Positions 32,154 to 40,311 of a DNA stretch of 64,000 nucleotides are shown piece after piece. This DNA comes from a virus, in the IMG/VR virus record IMGVR_UViG_3300032893_000016, positions 1 through 64,000 of that record; one strand, written 5' to 3'. The position numbers and the translations under genes were made by a program. The notes under the pieces were generated by a model. It did no database searches. It had not been told where the DNA came from and was given only the letters and a program-made list of their open reading frames with translations. Every line of letters begins with the position of its first letter. Position 1 is the stretch's first letter.

Positions 32154-33413
32154 TCACCAGAAACTTGCGCGTCTCACCGCTTGCATAATGACGAGTTGTT
32201 CGTTCGGGATACTCACATTGGCACCATCCCACGGCGTGAAAGTTGAAGCGTTAGACGGCTTACCGGATGCAAGCGGGTCAAAGATCAAAGCATCACTAGT
32301 GTTAGCACCACCAAAGCAGGGGTACCAAGGGAGAGTGATACTCCACGTCGTGCCTTTGGTACTTGTTCCTATATTGCCGAAACCGCCAACTTGTGCATCA
32401 GGAGATGCAGCCGCATCATCATTCCAGTATCCAGTATTGGGATCGTAAATCCACATCCCGCCGTTGCCGGTACCATCAGAGATAACGGCAACGTACCCCT
32501 TATTTGAGGTATTGATAATCTCGCGGGACATGTTGGTGTCAAAGCCATTGGTGCCCCAAAAAGTAATGGTTCCACTACCTGGATCAAAATTACCGCAACC
32601 CGCACCATCAGCATTGTCAATACCGTGCGCCAGATCTTTGGCGCTATCAGCAACACCAACTTCAGCGTTGACAACAGAACCGCCGCCTGTGAAACCAAAG
32701 ATGGCTGAGAAGGAACCAAAACGCGGCAACGAACCACGAACCATTCTATCAGTACCAGAGGCATTGATAGTAACGGTCAGGTTGGAATTTGATAAGGTTA
32801 GGTTTGTACCAGAGTCGTAGGGGTTAAGCGTCGAATTATCAGCCAACAACTCAAACGTAAGTTGAACATGCCCCGACGAAGCAGATACTCCAACACTAGC
32901 AGTCGACCAACTAGTAACACCACCATTGGTATCGCTGATGGCCGCAAAGCCGGTATTGGCCGCCGTGCGGATCGTCATGCCGGTTGGCGCGACGTTCACA
33001 GATGCAGCGGATGCTGTACGATGCCCCGCGCAACCTACGCTCCAAGAATTCCCACCACTCTGAATAAATGTTCCGGTTGTCGGATAAGCAATTGTACTGC
33101 TGACTGCACCGGATACCGCAGGCGATACACCAATACCCTTGACACCGCGATAAACAGCGCAAGCCAGACCACTTGCGTTTGTAAATGTACCAGATGTATC
33201 CGACGCATTGGTACAAGTACGAAAATAAGCACCACCCCAAGTCGAGGTAGTCGTGCCTGTTTTGATCGGCAACCATCCTGAAGGAATGGTCGGTGCGGAA
33301 GTAGAACCACTCCGAAATACCCACATAACCTCCAAGTCGCCAATTTGACGACTGGAAGGCATTGTCAGACTTGTTGCAGCCGCTGAATTGGCATTAATGA
33401 AGCTGATGGCCAT
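32154..33413 (-). CDS. Tail fibre / receptor-binding-like protein
   Basis: 419 residues (MAISFINANSAAATSLTMP). The N-terminal part (RQIGDLEVMWVFRSGSTS, then APTIPSGWLPI) is the repeated pattern of phage tail proteins with jelly-roll-like domains. The C-terminal part (TNGFDTNMSREIINTSNKG, DGTGNGGMWIYDPNTGYW) may be a lectin- or SPRY-like domain. Very Gly/Ser/Thr/Asn-rich, and more AT-rich than neighbours, which suggests horizontal exchange. Likely a host-contact structure; exact family unknown. Confidence 0.6.
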   Translation of the reverse strand: MAISFINANSAAATSLTMPSSRQIGDLEVMWVFRSGSTSAPTIPSGWLPIKTGTTTSTWGGAYFRTCTNASDTSGTFTNASGLACAVYRGVKGIGVSPAVSGAVSSTIAYPTTGTFIQSGGNSWSVGCAGHRTASAASVNVAPTGMTIRTAANTGFAAISDTNGGVTSWSTASVGVSASSGHVQLTFELLADNSTLNPYDSGTNLTLSNSNLTVTINASGTDRMVRGSLPRFGSFSAIFGFTGGGSVVNAEVGVADSAKDLAHGIDNADGAGCGNFDPGSGTITFWGTNGFDTNMSREIINTSNKGYVAVISDGTGNGGMWIYDPNTGYWNDDAAASPDAQVGGFGNIGTSTKGTTWSITLPWYPCFGGANTSDALIFDPLASGKPSNASTFTPWDGANVSIPNEQLVIMQAVRRASFW

Positions 33414-33416
33414 GGT

Positions 33417-33755
33417 TCAGCTATCCGCTGTGTAAGGAGCGCATCCCGGGATTACAATGTCTCCACTTATGATCTTTGATCGTGCATCCGCCTGAGCTGC
33501 AACCGCGTCGGAATAAGTATCTGTCACGGTCTCATTGAAGACACATCCACCTTCAGGGCGAACCTGAGTTAAAAACAAAGGCGGGTTAGCATCATGACGC
33601 AACCCACAAAGTTGAGTTGTAATTACATAACCTGCAAGACTGGTGTCATTCAAAAGCACCTGACCGGGATGTTCCTCACAAAATGCCCGCCACTCTTCTT
33701 CCGACGCCGAAACGATGTTGTTGGCATCGTCCAGAATATAGTAGGCGAGCGCCAC
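33417..33755 (-). CDS. Small virion or fibre-associated protein
   Basis: 112 residues (MALAYYILDDANNIVSAS). Three cysteines, no motif. Lies between two structural genes in the same operon, with 3-12 nt gaps. Possibly a fibre assembly chaperone by position only. Confidence 0.42.
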   Translation of the reverse strand: MALAYYILDDANNIVSASEEEWRAFCEEHPGQVLLNDTSLAGYVITTQLCGLRHDANPPLFLTQVRPEGGCVFNETVTDTYSDAVAAQADARSKIISGDIVIPGCAPYTADS

Positions 33756-33767
33756 AGCAGCTACCTC

Positions 33768-34277
33768 TTACAGGAACTTCAACTTCACGTACCCAGTCAA
33801 GCCGACGGTCGAACCAAAGGCCGCGCGGATGCGCGTGAACTTGTTGGCGGTCAGGATCGGTTCCTGATCCAAGGGAATCTGGTACAAGAACTGGGTGGTC
33901 GGTGCGATCTGCTGGGGACCGCACAGATTACGTACGGTTGTAATCGAACCCTCCGCACTGGCGGTGTAGCCCGACGCCGACGTACCAACGCTGATGTAGC
34001 TGGACGTGGGGTCGCCGCTGTTGAACCAAAGCGCTTCGCCATCCACGGCCGTGATATCCGCCGCGACAAAGGCCGTCACTGTGGCCGCAACGTCCGTCTC
34101 GATCAGTTCGACCGTGCCGGGCGCGGCGGCGGCGTAGGCGTTACCGGAAAAGCCCCACTCAATAATCTTGCAGGGCACCAACGGCTTGATCTGCAAGATG
34201 GTCTTTAGTGTACTGACGTTGACCGGGACAAAAGCAGCCGTAGTATTCTTCGGTCCGTTGAATAGTTGATACAACAT
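33768..34277 (-). CDS. Virion structural protein
   Basis: 169 residues (MLYQLFNGPKNTTAAFVPV), beta-rich, Thr/Ala/Val-rich in the middle (AAPGTVELIETDVAATVTAF). No enzyme motif. In the fibre operon. A minor head or tail fibre component by context. Confidence 0.5.
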   Translation of the reverse strand: MLYQLFNGPKNTTAAFVPVNVSTLKTILQIKPLVPCKIIEWGFSGNAYAAAAPGTVELIETDVAATVTAFVAADITAVDGEALWFNSGDPTSSYISVGTSASGYTASAEGSITTVRNLCGPQQIAPTTQFLYQIPLDQEPILTANKFTRIRAAFGSTVGLTGYVKLKFL

Positions 34278-34374
34278 TTCGTCAGCTTCCTCTCAGGTAG
34301 CGCCAAAGTATGGAGGGCGGTGATCTAATCTTTCACCTTGCGGCTTATCCCTTACACAGAGGCCGCCCACAAAC

Positions 34375-35646
34375 TTAGGTCGTCTGCCCGGCAGCGCGGA
34401 GGGTGAATGACGTCTGACCAGGAGCCGCACCAGCGAGCAGCATGAGATTGAGCCACATGGCTTGCGCGCCCGCGCTATTGGGCGCGGCACCATTGGGCAG
34501 ATTCTGCGGTGAAGGCACATTCTCGGATTGCGGGGAAGCACCATTGGTGAAGTACTGATTGACCGCCGCACCGTTGCTGTGCGTGGCAGCCGTCGAACCC
34601 ATGACACCGCGCACGATCGTCCAGGTATTGGTACCTGCGCCCGCCGTGACCTGCACAATTTCGTTGTCGATCTGAACGTAGAAGCCACCTTGCGTGATGG
34701 ACTGCGGAAAGGACGCATTGGCCGTCACGGTCATCGACGTCGCGCCCGTGCTGGCGATAGCACCATTCAGCGTGGTGTTGGCAAGGCTGGCCAAGCCGGT
34801 GATGGGGGCGGTCTGACGATTGGTCACCGTGCCCGTATCATTCAAGGACGAGCACAGCGCGAAGTTCAGGTAGCCGGTACTGGGGTCGGCCTGTTTGGAC
34901 AAGCTGGCCACAGTCAAGGCGGTCGCGGTGTTATTGTTGACCGCGAACACCTTCTCAAAGAACCAGCGGGTCGAACCGCCCGCCACGTCGGCGGCCACAT
35001 TGTAGAACGGACGACGCACCTGGGTGACCTGATTGGGCGACAGATCGAACAGCATGCCATTGTACACGCTGTACACGCTGGTGTTGTCGGGCACCACGGA
35101 CCAGTTGCGATTGACCGCGACGAAGTCCGTACCATAGCTGCTGTTGTCGATAACCTGACGAAGCTGGCCAGCACCGGTGCCACTGATAACGCGGATGATC
35201 ATGCCGACCAAAGCATTGACGCCATCACCGCTCTGCAGCTTGGCCAGCGCCGGGGTAATGCCGGAGGCGTTGGCGGAGCCGCTCTGCATAGTGTGCGAAG
35301 CAATGACCGCGGTGTGCTGGAGCACGGCAATATCGCCGACGGCCGTCGTGCCACCCTGCACCGCCTTCATCAAACGCTGGAACGTGACAGCGCCGCTGAC
35401 AAGGGTGGTACCGTTCAACGTTTTGGTTTCGGTGACGATCGTGCCGCTGGTATTGCGGCCCGAAGTGGTAATCGTGGTGGCGGTATCCGAACCGCTGGAC
35501 GAAAGGTAGTCGACGGTGTCATTGGACCCAAGGTCATCAAAGACCATCTTGGTCGCGAACGAAACCGCGCCGCCCGTGGTCGAACCATCGGTGTCGGGCG
35601 AGTTGGCAGAGCCGTAAAACGTGCAGTCAGAAGGCAGAACGCTCAT
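34375..35646 (-). CDS. Virion structural protein
   Basis: 423 residues, low in charged residues and rich in Ser/Thr/Ala/Gly (MSVLPSDCTFYGSANSPD). Contains YNVAADVAGGSTRWFFEKVF and a C-terminal Ig-like or beta domain (GGFYVQIDNEIVQVTAGAG). First large gene of the fibre operon as transcribed. Resembles virion proteins of unknown type found in large siphoviruses. No catalytic motif. Confidence 0.58.
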   Translation of the reverse strand: MSVLPSDCTFYGSANSPDTDGSTTGGAVSFATKMVFDDLGSNDTVDYLSSSGSDTATTITTSGRNTSGTIVTETKTLNGTTLVSGAVTFQRLMKAVQGGTTAVGDIAVLQHTAVIASHTMQSGSANASGITPALAKLQSGDGVNALVGMIIRVISGTGAGQLRQVIDNSSYGTDFVAVNRNWSVVPDNTSVYSVYNGMLFDLSPNQVTQVRRPFYNVAADVAGGSTRWFFEKVFAVNNNTATALTVASLSKQADPSTGYLNFALCSSLNDTGTVTNRQTAPITGLASLANTTLNGAIASTGATSMTVTANASFPQSITQGGFYVQIDNEIVQVTAGAGTNTWTIVRGVMGSTAATHSNGAAVNQYFTNGASPQSENVPSPQNLPNGAAPNSAGAQAMWLNLMLLAGAAPGQTSFTLRAAGQTT

Positions 35647-35676
35647 CGTCGATCCTTTTCAACAAGGGTTGGGTCA

Positions 35677-35696
35677 ACGCCAGCGAACGCCGGCGT
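35677..35696 (-). terminator. Hairpin before the structural operon
   Basis: ACGCCAGC and GCCGGCGT around GAAC. On the minus strand the eight pairs include one G-U. It sits between the 35712 gene and the 34375 gene, and includes one copy of the decamer ACGCCGGCGT. No U-tract. Confidence 0.35.
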
Positions 35697-35711
35697 AAAT
35701 TCAGGGGCGAA

Positions 35712-35960
35712 CTAGAAGTTGTTAAGGGCCTCGAAATAGTCGCGCGTTACTTCACCGCACACATTCGAGAAAAAGTACTCTTCACCGTGACAGCGCACGG
35801 CCATGACGCGCTCTCCTGTGGCATACACGGTAGAGAAACCGAACCAGCTATCCACGCGCTTGATTCTGTTTCGAACTTCTAGCGAAGCCACATGGCGGTT
35901 GCATTTGGTACACCAAATACCAACGGTACCATTATCAAGCGTGATCGTAAGATCACCCAC
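35712..35960 (-). CDS. Small zinc-site protein
   Basis: 82 residues (MGDLTITLDNGTVGIWCTK). CTKCNRH gives a CxxC plus His. C-terminal part helical (VCGEVTRDYFEALNNF). Overlaps the next-upstream gene by 8 nt. Function unknown. Confidence 0.5.
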   Translation of the reverse strand: MGDLTITLDNGTVGIWCTKCNRHVASLEVRNRIKRVDSWFGFSTVYATGERVMAVRCHGEEYFFSNVCGEVTRDYFEALNNF

Positions 35961-36216
35961 GGCAGAAGCAGTCTACGGCTTCAACTCTGTCGGGCTTGAG
36001 GCCGCCGTAATCCCACTCGGTGATGAGGAATAGCACACAATGCCATTCCTTCTCGGTGAGCTGGCCAAGGGTAACTATGCCGGGCTTGAACCATTCCCAG
36101 CCGCGTGTGCAGACAAAGCCTTGCGCTTCCAGGTACTGATGCGGCCCCGTGTCGTCAATAGGGTCGCCAAAATACCCTTCCATCAGCTCGCGGACTTCGT
36201 CACTTGCTTGCGGCAT
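35953..36216 (-). CDS. Small acidic accessory protein
   Basis: 87 residues with ATG 36216 (GTG at 36219 is possible). Tyr/Trp/Glu-rich (EVRELMEGYFGDPIDDTG; WEWFKPGIVTLGQL). Overlaps both neighbours. No family recognised. Confidence 0.48.
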   Translation of the reverse strand: MPQASDEVRELMEGYFGDPIDDTGPHQYLEAQGFVCTRGWEWFKPGIVTLGQLTEKEWHCVLFLITEWDYGGLKPDRVEAVDCFCRG

Positions 36217-36511
36217 CACGCACCAGACTTATGGGCAGCACGATCGTGGGCTTCTCGCCTATGTGGCAGCACTCTTCAGCCGCAAGGCCGAGCCAATGCC
36301 CCGTGTGGCTGACCACCAAGGTCGGCGTCAACTCGCTTACCCACATGCCAAGCAGCGCTTTCAGTTCCGCTTCATGGCGGATGGCTTGCGCTTTCATTTG
36401 ATTGCGTACAGCCATCAGGCGAAGCTCATCCCATTCCTTCGCTCGTTTCCAGAAGGAGGGGTCGCTGATCGGTCTGGAGAATAGAGGAACAGCGCGGGGG
36501 AGTTCTCTCAT
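36200..36511 (-). CDS. Small helical accessory protein
   Basis: 103 residues (MRELPRAVPLFSRPISDPS), helical centre (RLMAVRNQMKAQAIRHEA), and a beta-type C-terminal part (PTLVVSHTGHWLGLAAEE). Start overlaps the preceding small membrane gene (ATGA). Unknown function. Confidence 0.48.
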   Translation of the reverse strand: MRELPRAVPLFSRPISDPSFWKRAKEWDELRLMAVRNQMKAQAIRHEAELKALLGMWVSELTPTLVVSHTGHWLGLAAEECCHIGEKPTIVLPISLVRDAASK

Positions 36512-36594
36512 CTGCGCAGCACCAAGTACAAGCCAAAGGCCGCGAAGCCTAAGCCCACGATCAACAGCAGGAACTGAATATCATCGCGCGACAC
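36508..36594 (-). CDS. 28-residue membrane peptide, GTG start
   Basis: GTG at 36594 and TGA at 36508-36510, overlapping the next start by 4 nt. Sequence DDIQFLLLIVGLGFAAFG is one membrane span, ending LRR. The frame overlaps the upstream stop. Gene packing supports it, but no ribosome site is strong. Confidence 0.38.
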   Translation of the reverse strand: MSRDDIQFLLLIVGLGFAAFGLYLVLRR

Positions 36595-36709
36595 GATGCT
36601 TGTCCTTGATGCATTGCCAAACGTACAACGGGGTCAATAGGAGGATGACAGCGACACAGAACCAGAAAGACTGCCAGCGGCTGTACCCATGCTTATTGTA
36701 CCCGGGCAT
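36581..36709 (-). CDS. 42-residue single-span membrane protein
   Basis: ATG 36709 overlaps the previous stop (ATGA). Sequence MPGYNKHGYSRWQSFWFCVA, then a hydrophobic stretch (VILLLTPLYVWQ) and a basic end. Function unknown. Together with 36508-36594 it forms a pair of tiny membrane genes. Confidence 0.42.
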   Translation of the reverse strand: MPGYNKHGYSRWQSFWFCVAVILLLTPLYVWQCIKDKHRVAR

Positions 36710-36918
36710 CAGCGGCTACCAAGTCCCTCGCAATTGTCGCCACGTGCGCGAATCGTACCTTTCGCGACGCGATCATCCAGCAGCGCCTTGAGTGCCGGCG
36801 TACCTTTTTCGCACGACCAGCCATTCGGGCCCATCGTCAAATACCGGCAGCACTCGAGCTGCCCGACCTTGCACACCGCCTTGACGTACATATCATCAGG
36901 ATACTGTGGCTTCAGCAT
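36709..36918 (-). CDS. Small cysteine-containing protein
   Basis: 69 residues (MLKPQYPDDMYVKAVCKVG). CKVGQLECC and SCEKGTPALK hold four cysteines, possibly a metal site. Overlaps the next gene. Not assigned. Confidence 0.45.
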   Translation of the reverse strand: MLKPQYPDDMYVKAVCKVGQLECCRYLTMGPNGWSCEKGTPALKALLDDRVAKGTIRARGDNCEGLGSR

Positions 36919-37218
36919 CTAATGCTTCCACCTGGTTGGATGCGTAAGCCCTTCGCGAAGCATGGCCTTGGCTTTTTCCGCCTCGGCCAATTCGGCAGGC
37001 GTCAGGAACACACAGCTCAGCGAACCATCACCAAGGCAAACGCGCTCCCCATCAATGTCCTTGACGAGTACGCGACGCAAGCTGGGGTAAATAGCCAGCA
37101 CTTCCACATCGGGCAGGCAATGGCCTTCCATACAATGCCCGTGGATCATTTCACCAACCTTGACTTCGTGGCCATCGCCGGTGTCGATCAAAAGGACCTC
37201 AGGCTGACTTTGCGTCAT
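36919..37218 (-). CDS. Small accessory protein
   Basis: 99 residues from ATG 37218, with GGAGAGCGCC upstream. MTQSQPEVLLIDTGDGHEV then MIHGHCMEGHCLPDVEVL (three-residue Cys/His clusters). Overlaps the preceding gene by 20 nt. Function unknown. Confidence 0.45.
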   Translation of the reverse strand: MTQSQPEVLLIDTGDGHEVKVGEMIHGHCMEGHCLPDVEVLAIYPSLRRVLVKDIDGERVCLGDGSLSCVFLTPAELAEAEKAKAMLREGLTHPTRWKH

Positions 37219-37465
37219 GGCGCTCTCCATCCTGCCGCAGGTACGCGACGCGCCCCGCTTGTGTAATCTTCCAAACGGGTACATAGAAGTCGCCAGAACC
37301 TTTGGAGCTGACGACCACGTGCTTCAGATCAGCAAAGCCTTCGCGCGAAAGGTGGGCAACATCTTCATACTCAGACGCAGCGACAAAAAACTCGATACCA
37401 CGATTGCCCTGTTCGAGCAACGCCATCTGGCTAGGCGTAAAGTGTACGATCGTATCGTCAGCCAC
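37199..37465 (-). CDS. Small accessory protein, GTG start
   Basis: 88 residues from GTG 37465, which overlaps the previous stop (GTGGCTGA, 8 nt). TTG 37525 or ATG 37498 would lengthen it, but overlap the neighbour more. Helical then beta (VHFTPSQMALLEQGNRGI; DFYVPVWKITQAGRVAYL). Not assigned. Confidence 0.42.
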   Translation of the reverse strand: MADDTIVHFTPSQMALLEQGNRGIEFFVAASEYEDVAHLSREGFADLKHVVVSSKGSGDFYVPVWKITQAGRVAYLRQDGERHDAKSA

Positions 37466-37640
37466 CGGCAGCCTGTTTCTGAATTGCGAGGCCAGCATAG
37501 TATTGACGGGCGCGGGCTTCGCCAAGCCTTTGTCCGTACTTCAACTCGCGAAGGCTGGGGATAAGCGCCAGCCGCTTCTTCAAAGCTTCCGTCGCTTCGG
37601 TTAGGTACCTTTGGCTTTCGAGTGTCGCTTCCGTGGGCAT
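37458..37640 (-). CDS. Small helical protein, paralogue of the next gene
   Basis: 60 residues (MPTEATLESQRYLTEATEA). Resembles the 37640-37864 product in LALIPSLRELKYGQRLGEAR and ARQYYAGL. Both end in -GG. Tandem duplication suspected. Confidence 0.45.
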   Translation of the reverse strand: MPTEATLESQRYLTEATEALKKRLALIPSLRELKYGQRLGEARARQYYAGLAIQKQAAGG

Positions 37641-37864
37641 CAGCCGCCTTCTAAATCCGCCATCTTAATCGTTTCGAGTTCTGAATAGTACTTACGGGCG
37701 CTCTTCTCGGACTTGCGTGCCCCTTTGCGCAACTCCTCCAATGTAGGCAGCGTGCGCAATTTTAGCAAGTACGCATGACCGGTCTGGATGCCGATCTCTA
37801 CGCGCTCAGACCACGGACGATGCCGGACCTTGCTCGGCTTGACGGGCTTCAGTGTCAGAACCAT
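37640..37864 (-). CDS. Small basic helical protein, paralogue of 37458-37640
   Basis: 74 residues (MVLTLKPVKPSKVRHRPWS). LRTLPTLEELRKGARKSE and ARKYYSELETIKMADLEGG align with the neighbour. It overlaps the upstream gene by 59 nt in another frame. Function unknown. Confidence 0.45.
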   Translation of the reverse strand: MVLTLKPVKPSKVRHRPWSERVEIGIQTGHAYLLKLRTLPTLEELRKGARKSEKSARKYYSELETIKMADLEGG

Positions 37865-38117
37865 TGGATACCACTCTACGACGGATGCGACCTGTTTTCA
37901 GCTCTTCTGGCGAATAGGAGAATGAAGGCGTCGGGAATTGACCCCGGCTCGACACCGCGCCAGAGCCAAGGCGAGGGGCTTGGGCGGGCGTTTGGGGGAT
38001 GGCTGCCAATGCAGTGCCGCGCTTCAGCCACCGTTCCTCCTGGGCCTTGCGCTCGCCCTTGCGGGCATAGTAGGCGCTATCATGGGCGCGTCTGTCTTCT
38101 TTATTTGCGTAGGGCAT
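37806..38117 (-). CDS. Small basic protein, unknown
   Basis: 103 residues (MPYANKEDRRAHDSAYYA), N-terminal part basic and helical, then low-complexity Pro/Ser. CCAAGG is 8-9 nt before the ATG. It overlaps the HTH gene's 3' end by 94 nt. No HNH motif is seen despite an N-terminus similar to some HNH proteins. Confidence 0.4.
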   Translation of the reverse strand: MPYANKEDRRAHDSAYYARKGERKAQEERWLKRGTALAAIPQTPAQAPRLGSGAVSSRGQFPTPSFSYSPEELKTGRIRRRVVSNGSDTEARQAEQGPASSVV

Positions 38118-38392
38118 GATTTCAACCTTGGTAATTCGTCGGGCGGCAAGCCGCTCGCCTTTAAGCCATACCCAAGTACGTTAAGGCAAGTCTCTATATC
38201 GGTAAGTCGGATGGATCGTTCCGCGCGCCACCAGCGACCCAACATATTCTTATTGACGCCGGCGTTATCGGCCAACCAATTGCGAGACCTGCCAATCGCC
38301 ACCAAATGGAAGTGGATGAACCAAACAAGATGATGGGCCTTGGCATGCGGCGCATGCTGGTCAACATTGGCAAGGCCATGCGGGCGGCTCAT
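38024..38392 (-). CDS. XRE-like HTH protein
   Basis: 122 residues from ATG 38392 (ATGA overlap with the previous stop). Centre reads SRNWLADNAGVNKNMLGR then WWRAERSIRLTDIETCLNVL, a Cro/C1-type HTH. Long basic C-terminal tail (ARASARPRRNGG). Candidate transcription regulator of the accessory operon. Confidence 0.6.
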   Translation of the reverse strand: MSRPHGLANVDQHAPHAKAHHLVWFIHFHLVAIGRSRNWLADNAGVNKNMLGRWWRAERSIRLTDIETCLNVLGYGLKASGLPPDELPRLKSCPTQIKKTDAPMIAPTMPARASARPRRNGG

Positions 38393-38814
38393 CTGCGGCG
38401 TCGATTGAAACGGAAGTTGTTCAGATTGATAGGCACAGCCGCTGCGGCTTTCATTTCCGCCAGAAAGCTTATGCGCATCCGGCATTCAATGTCCTGCAAG
38501 GCGGTCAGTGCTTGCGCCTCATCACGATTGCAGCGCTGATAGTAAATTTCCACCACCTGCATCGATGTCATACCGATCAGGCTGTTGGCACAGAACTCGC
38601 GCAACCGCTTGGGCAGGATTTCCATACACGCCATTTCCACCACGGCGCGGGCCTCACGACCATCAGCTTCCGCTAAGTTCTTGATATGTATCAGATACCT
38701 AATTACGTCGTCAGCGGACCGAAGCTCCTGCTTTGGTTCCGGGATGACCCAGCTTTGTGCCAAAGCCTGCTGTGCCGGCGTAAGTTCCGCTTCCTTCTTT
38801 AACCGCGATACCAT
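38389..38814 (-). CDS. Helical accessory protein overlapping the PRTase gene
   Basis: 141 residues from ATG 38814 with AGGA upstream. Helical (LTPAQQALAQSWVIPEPK, then DVIRYLIHIKNLAEADGR; MTSMQVVEIYYQRCNRDE). It overlaps the 3' end of the PRTase gene by 104 nt in another frame. C-terminal end basic (RFNRRRR). Function unknown. Confidence 0.5.
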   Translation of the reverse strand: MVSRLKKEAELTPAQQALAQSWVIPEPKQELRSADDVIRYLIHIKNLAEADGREARAVVEMACMEILPKRLREFCANSLIGMTSMQVVEIYYQRCNRDEAQALTALQDIECRMRISFLAEMKAAAAVPINLNNFRFNRRRR

Positions 38815-39367
38815 GCAAGTTCCTGTAGCGGCCATCCGCTGCATCCATACCAAAACCGATAAGCCAACCGAAGTCATGCGGCACGGTAAGCGCGGCCATC
38901 ATGCGCGGCTTGATCTGCCTGTAGAACTCATTGGCCGGATCGCCCTTATCGACGCCCATCATGTAGCGCACTTCTTTGGCCTTGGCCAGCCCAAGATAAT
39001 ATTCCATTTTCTGGATCGTCACGCCGCTGTCGAAGACATCATCCACGACAAGCACATTGCGCCCGAACAGGTCAGGCAGCGAAAAAGACATCCAGGTTCT
39101 GTCAGTGGGGATCTCGAACCGACTAGGCGCGGCCTCAATGCGGTGAATGTCAGCGTACCCAAGTTGCGGAAAGATGCGCCGATCAGCCAGGCGAGAGCAA
39201 ACCTCTGACATCATGGGTATGCCACCTGACATGAGCCCAATGACCATGTCGGGTATCCAACCCTTGCGCTGTCCAATATCGAGCACAGTGTTGAGTACCA
39301 TTTGGTGGATGCGGCCTTCCATTTCAAAGCCGCTGAGCACTCCGATATAGCCTTCAGGCACGTACAT
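38711..39367 (-). CDS. Phosphoribosyltransferase-like protein
   Basis: 218 residues from ATG 39367 (TAATG with the upstream stop): MYVPEGYIGVLSGFEMEG. Contains the PRPP loop NVLVVDDVFDSGVTIQKM, the two aspartates followed by DSGVT as in type I PRTases; an early IGLMSGGIPMM loop also fits. Likely nucleotide salvage or base modification. Long C-terminal Gly-rich tail may not be part of the fold and overlaps the next gene. Confidence 0.82.
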   Translation of the reverse strand: MYVPEGYIGVLSGFEMEGRIHQMVLNTVLDIGQRKGWIPDMVIGLMSGGIPMMSEVCSRLADRRIFPQLGYADIHRIEAAPSRFEIPTDRTWMSFSLPDLFGRNVLVVDDVFDSGVTIQKMEYYLGLAKAKEVRYMMGVDKGDPANEFYRQIKPRMMAALTVPHDFGWLIGFGMDAADGRYRNLHGIAVKEGSGTYAGTAGFGTKLGHPGTKAGASVR

Positions 39368-40218
39368 TACTCGATCTCCGCGATCACGAAGCCGGGATGA
39401 TGCGCCAGCTTCCGCCAATAGTTCATACGATCGAGCACGGACCGCTTGGCCACAGCAGAACCGTTGAGTAAGTAATTGCCGTTCTCCTGCCGCGTGCAGG
39501 CATCACCCTTCAGCTTCAGGTACTTGACCGCGTCGATCTTGAACTTGCTGTCGCCGTACAGCGGCGGGTGCGTATCGAGCTTGGTCGCATCGTACGTAAA
39601 ATCGGAATTGGGCTGCGGAGGCATGCGCGCGGGCCTTGCCGGGCCTTGCTTCTGCTCTTCCTGCTTGATCAACTTGCCTTGCGACACGTCGGCCAATTCG
39701 GAAGGCACCAGCTCCGTTATGTTCTCTTTACCGGTGACGCGCCCTGTCACCGCGCCACCGACAGGTTTCCCTGCCGGGGCCGGGGGCTTGCCACCTTGAG
39801 CAGCCTTACGGCCGCCTCTAGGTTTCTTGTCCGATGTGCCGGCGTCGGCCATCGTCTGCCAATGGTCTTTAGGCAGACAGAAGATGATCTCGTGCTGATC
39901 GGCCTTCTCCATCTCGCACGCAAAGGCTTTGGCGTTGACGAGCGGCAAGCCGGTCACGTACGGAACAGTGATCTGACCACCACCCAGCTTCAGATCCTTG
40001 ACGACGAACAGGGCCTCAGGGTGGTTGAAAGTGCTGAACCGCATCTTGCCCGCAAGAGCGTCAATCTGCACGTGACAGCGATTGAGGTTGTACTGCTTGC
40101 GAAGCGTATCGCTAATACCGATTGTGATGAACGCCGTACCATCCGCCTTGATGCTCATACCCGCTTTCAAGCGGGGAGCAACCTTGACCTGGATGGGGGA
40201 CAAATCAATCCAGCCCAT
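39367..40218 (-). CDS. Unknown protein with low-complexity linker
   Basis: 283 residues (MGWIDLSPIQVKVAPRLK). N-terminal half (about 120 residues) beta-rich (DGTAFITIGISDTLRKQY), then an Ala/Gly/Lys/Pro linker (AAQGGKPPAPAGKPVGG), then a C-terminal charged domain (YGDSKFKIDAVKYLKLKG). Preceded by about 90 nt without a confident gene. Function unknown. Confidence 0.52.
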   Translation of the reverse strand: MGWIDLSPIQVKVAPRLKAGMSIKADGTAFITIGISDTLRKQYNLNRCHVQIDALAGKMRFSTFNHPEALFVVKDLKLGGGQITVPYVTGLPLVNAKAFACEMEKADQHEIIFCLPKDHWQTMADAGTSDKKPRGGRKAAQGGKPPAPAGKPVGGAVTGRVTGKENITELVPSELADVSQGKLIKQEEQKQGPARPARMPPQPNSDFTYDATKLDTHPPLYGDSKFKIDAVKYLKLKGDACTRQENGNYLLNGSAVAKRSVLDRMNYWRKLAHHPGFVIAEIE

Positions 40219-40235
40219 GTACTTTCCCCTTCATT

Positions 40236-40304
40236 TCACCTAAAACATACAAGCATGACTACGGCCACGGCTATAGCGTACGCAAATAGAGCGCACAAGC
40301 CCAT
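40236..40304 (-). CDS. Possible 22-residue membrane peptide
   Basis: ATG 40304, stop 40236-40238, GTGGAG directly before the ATG. MGLCALFAYAIAVAVVMLV is a single hydrophobic span. Very short; supported only by the frame and its place in a tight operon. Confidence 0.3.
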   Translation of the reverse strand: MGLCALFAYAIAVAVVMLVCFR

Positions 40305-40311
40305 CTCCACG

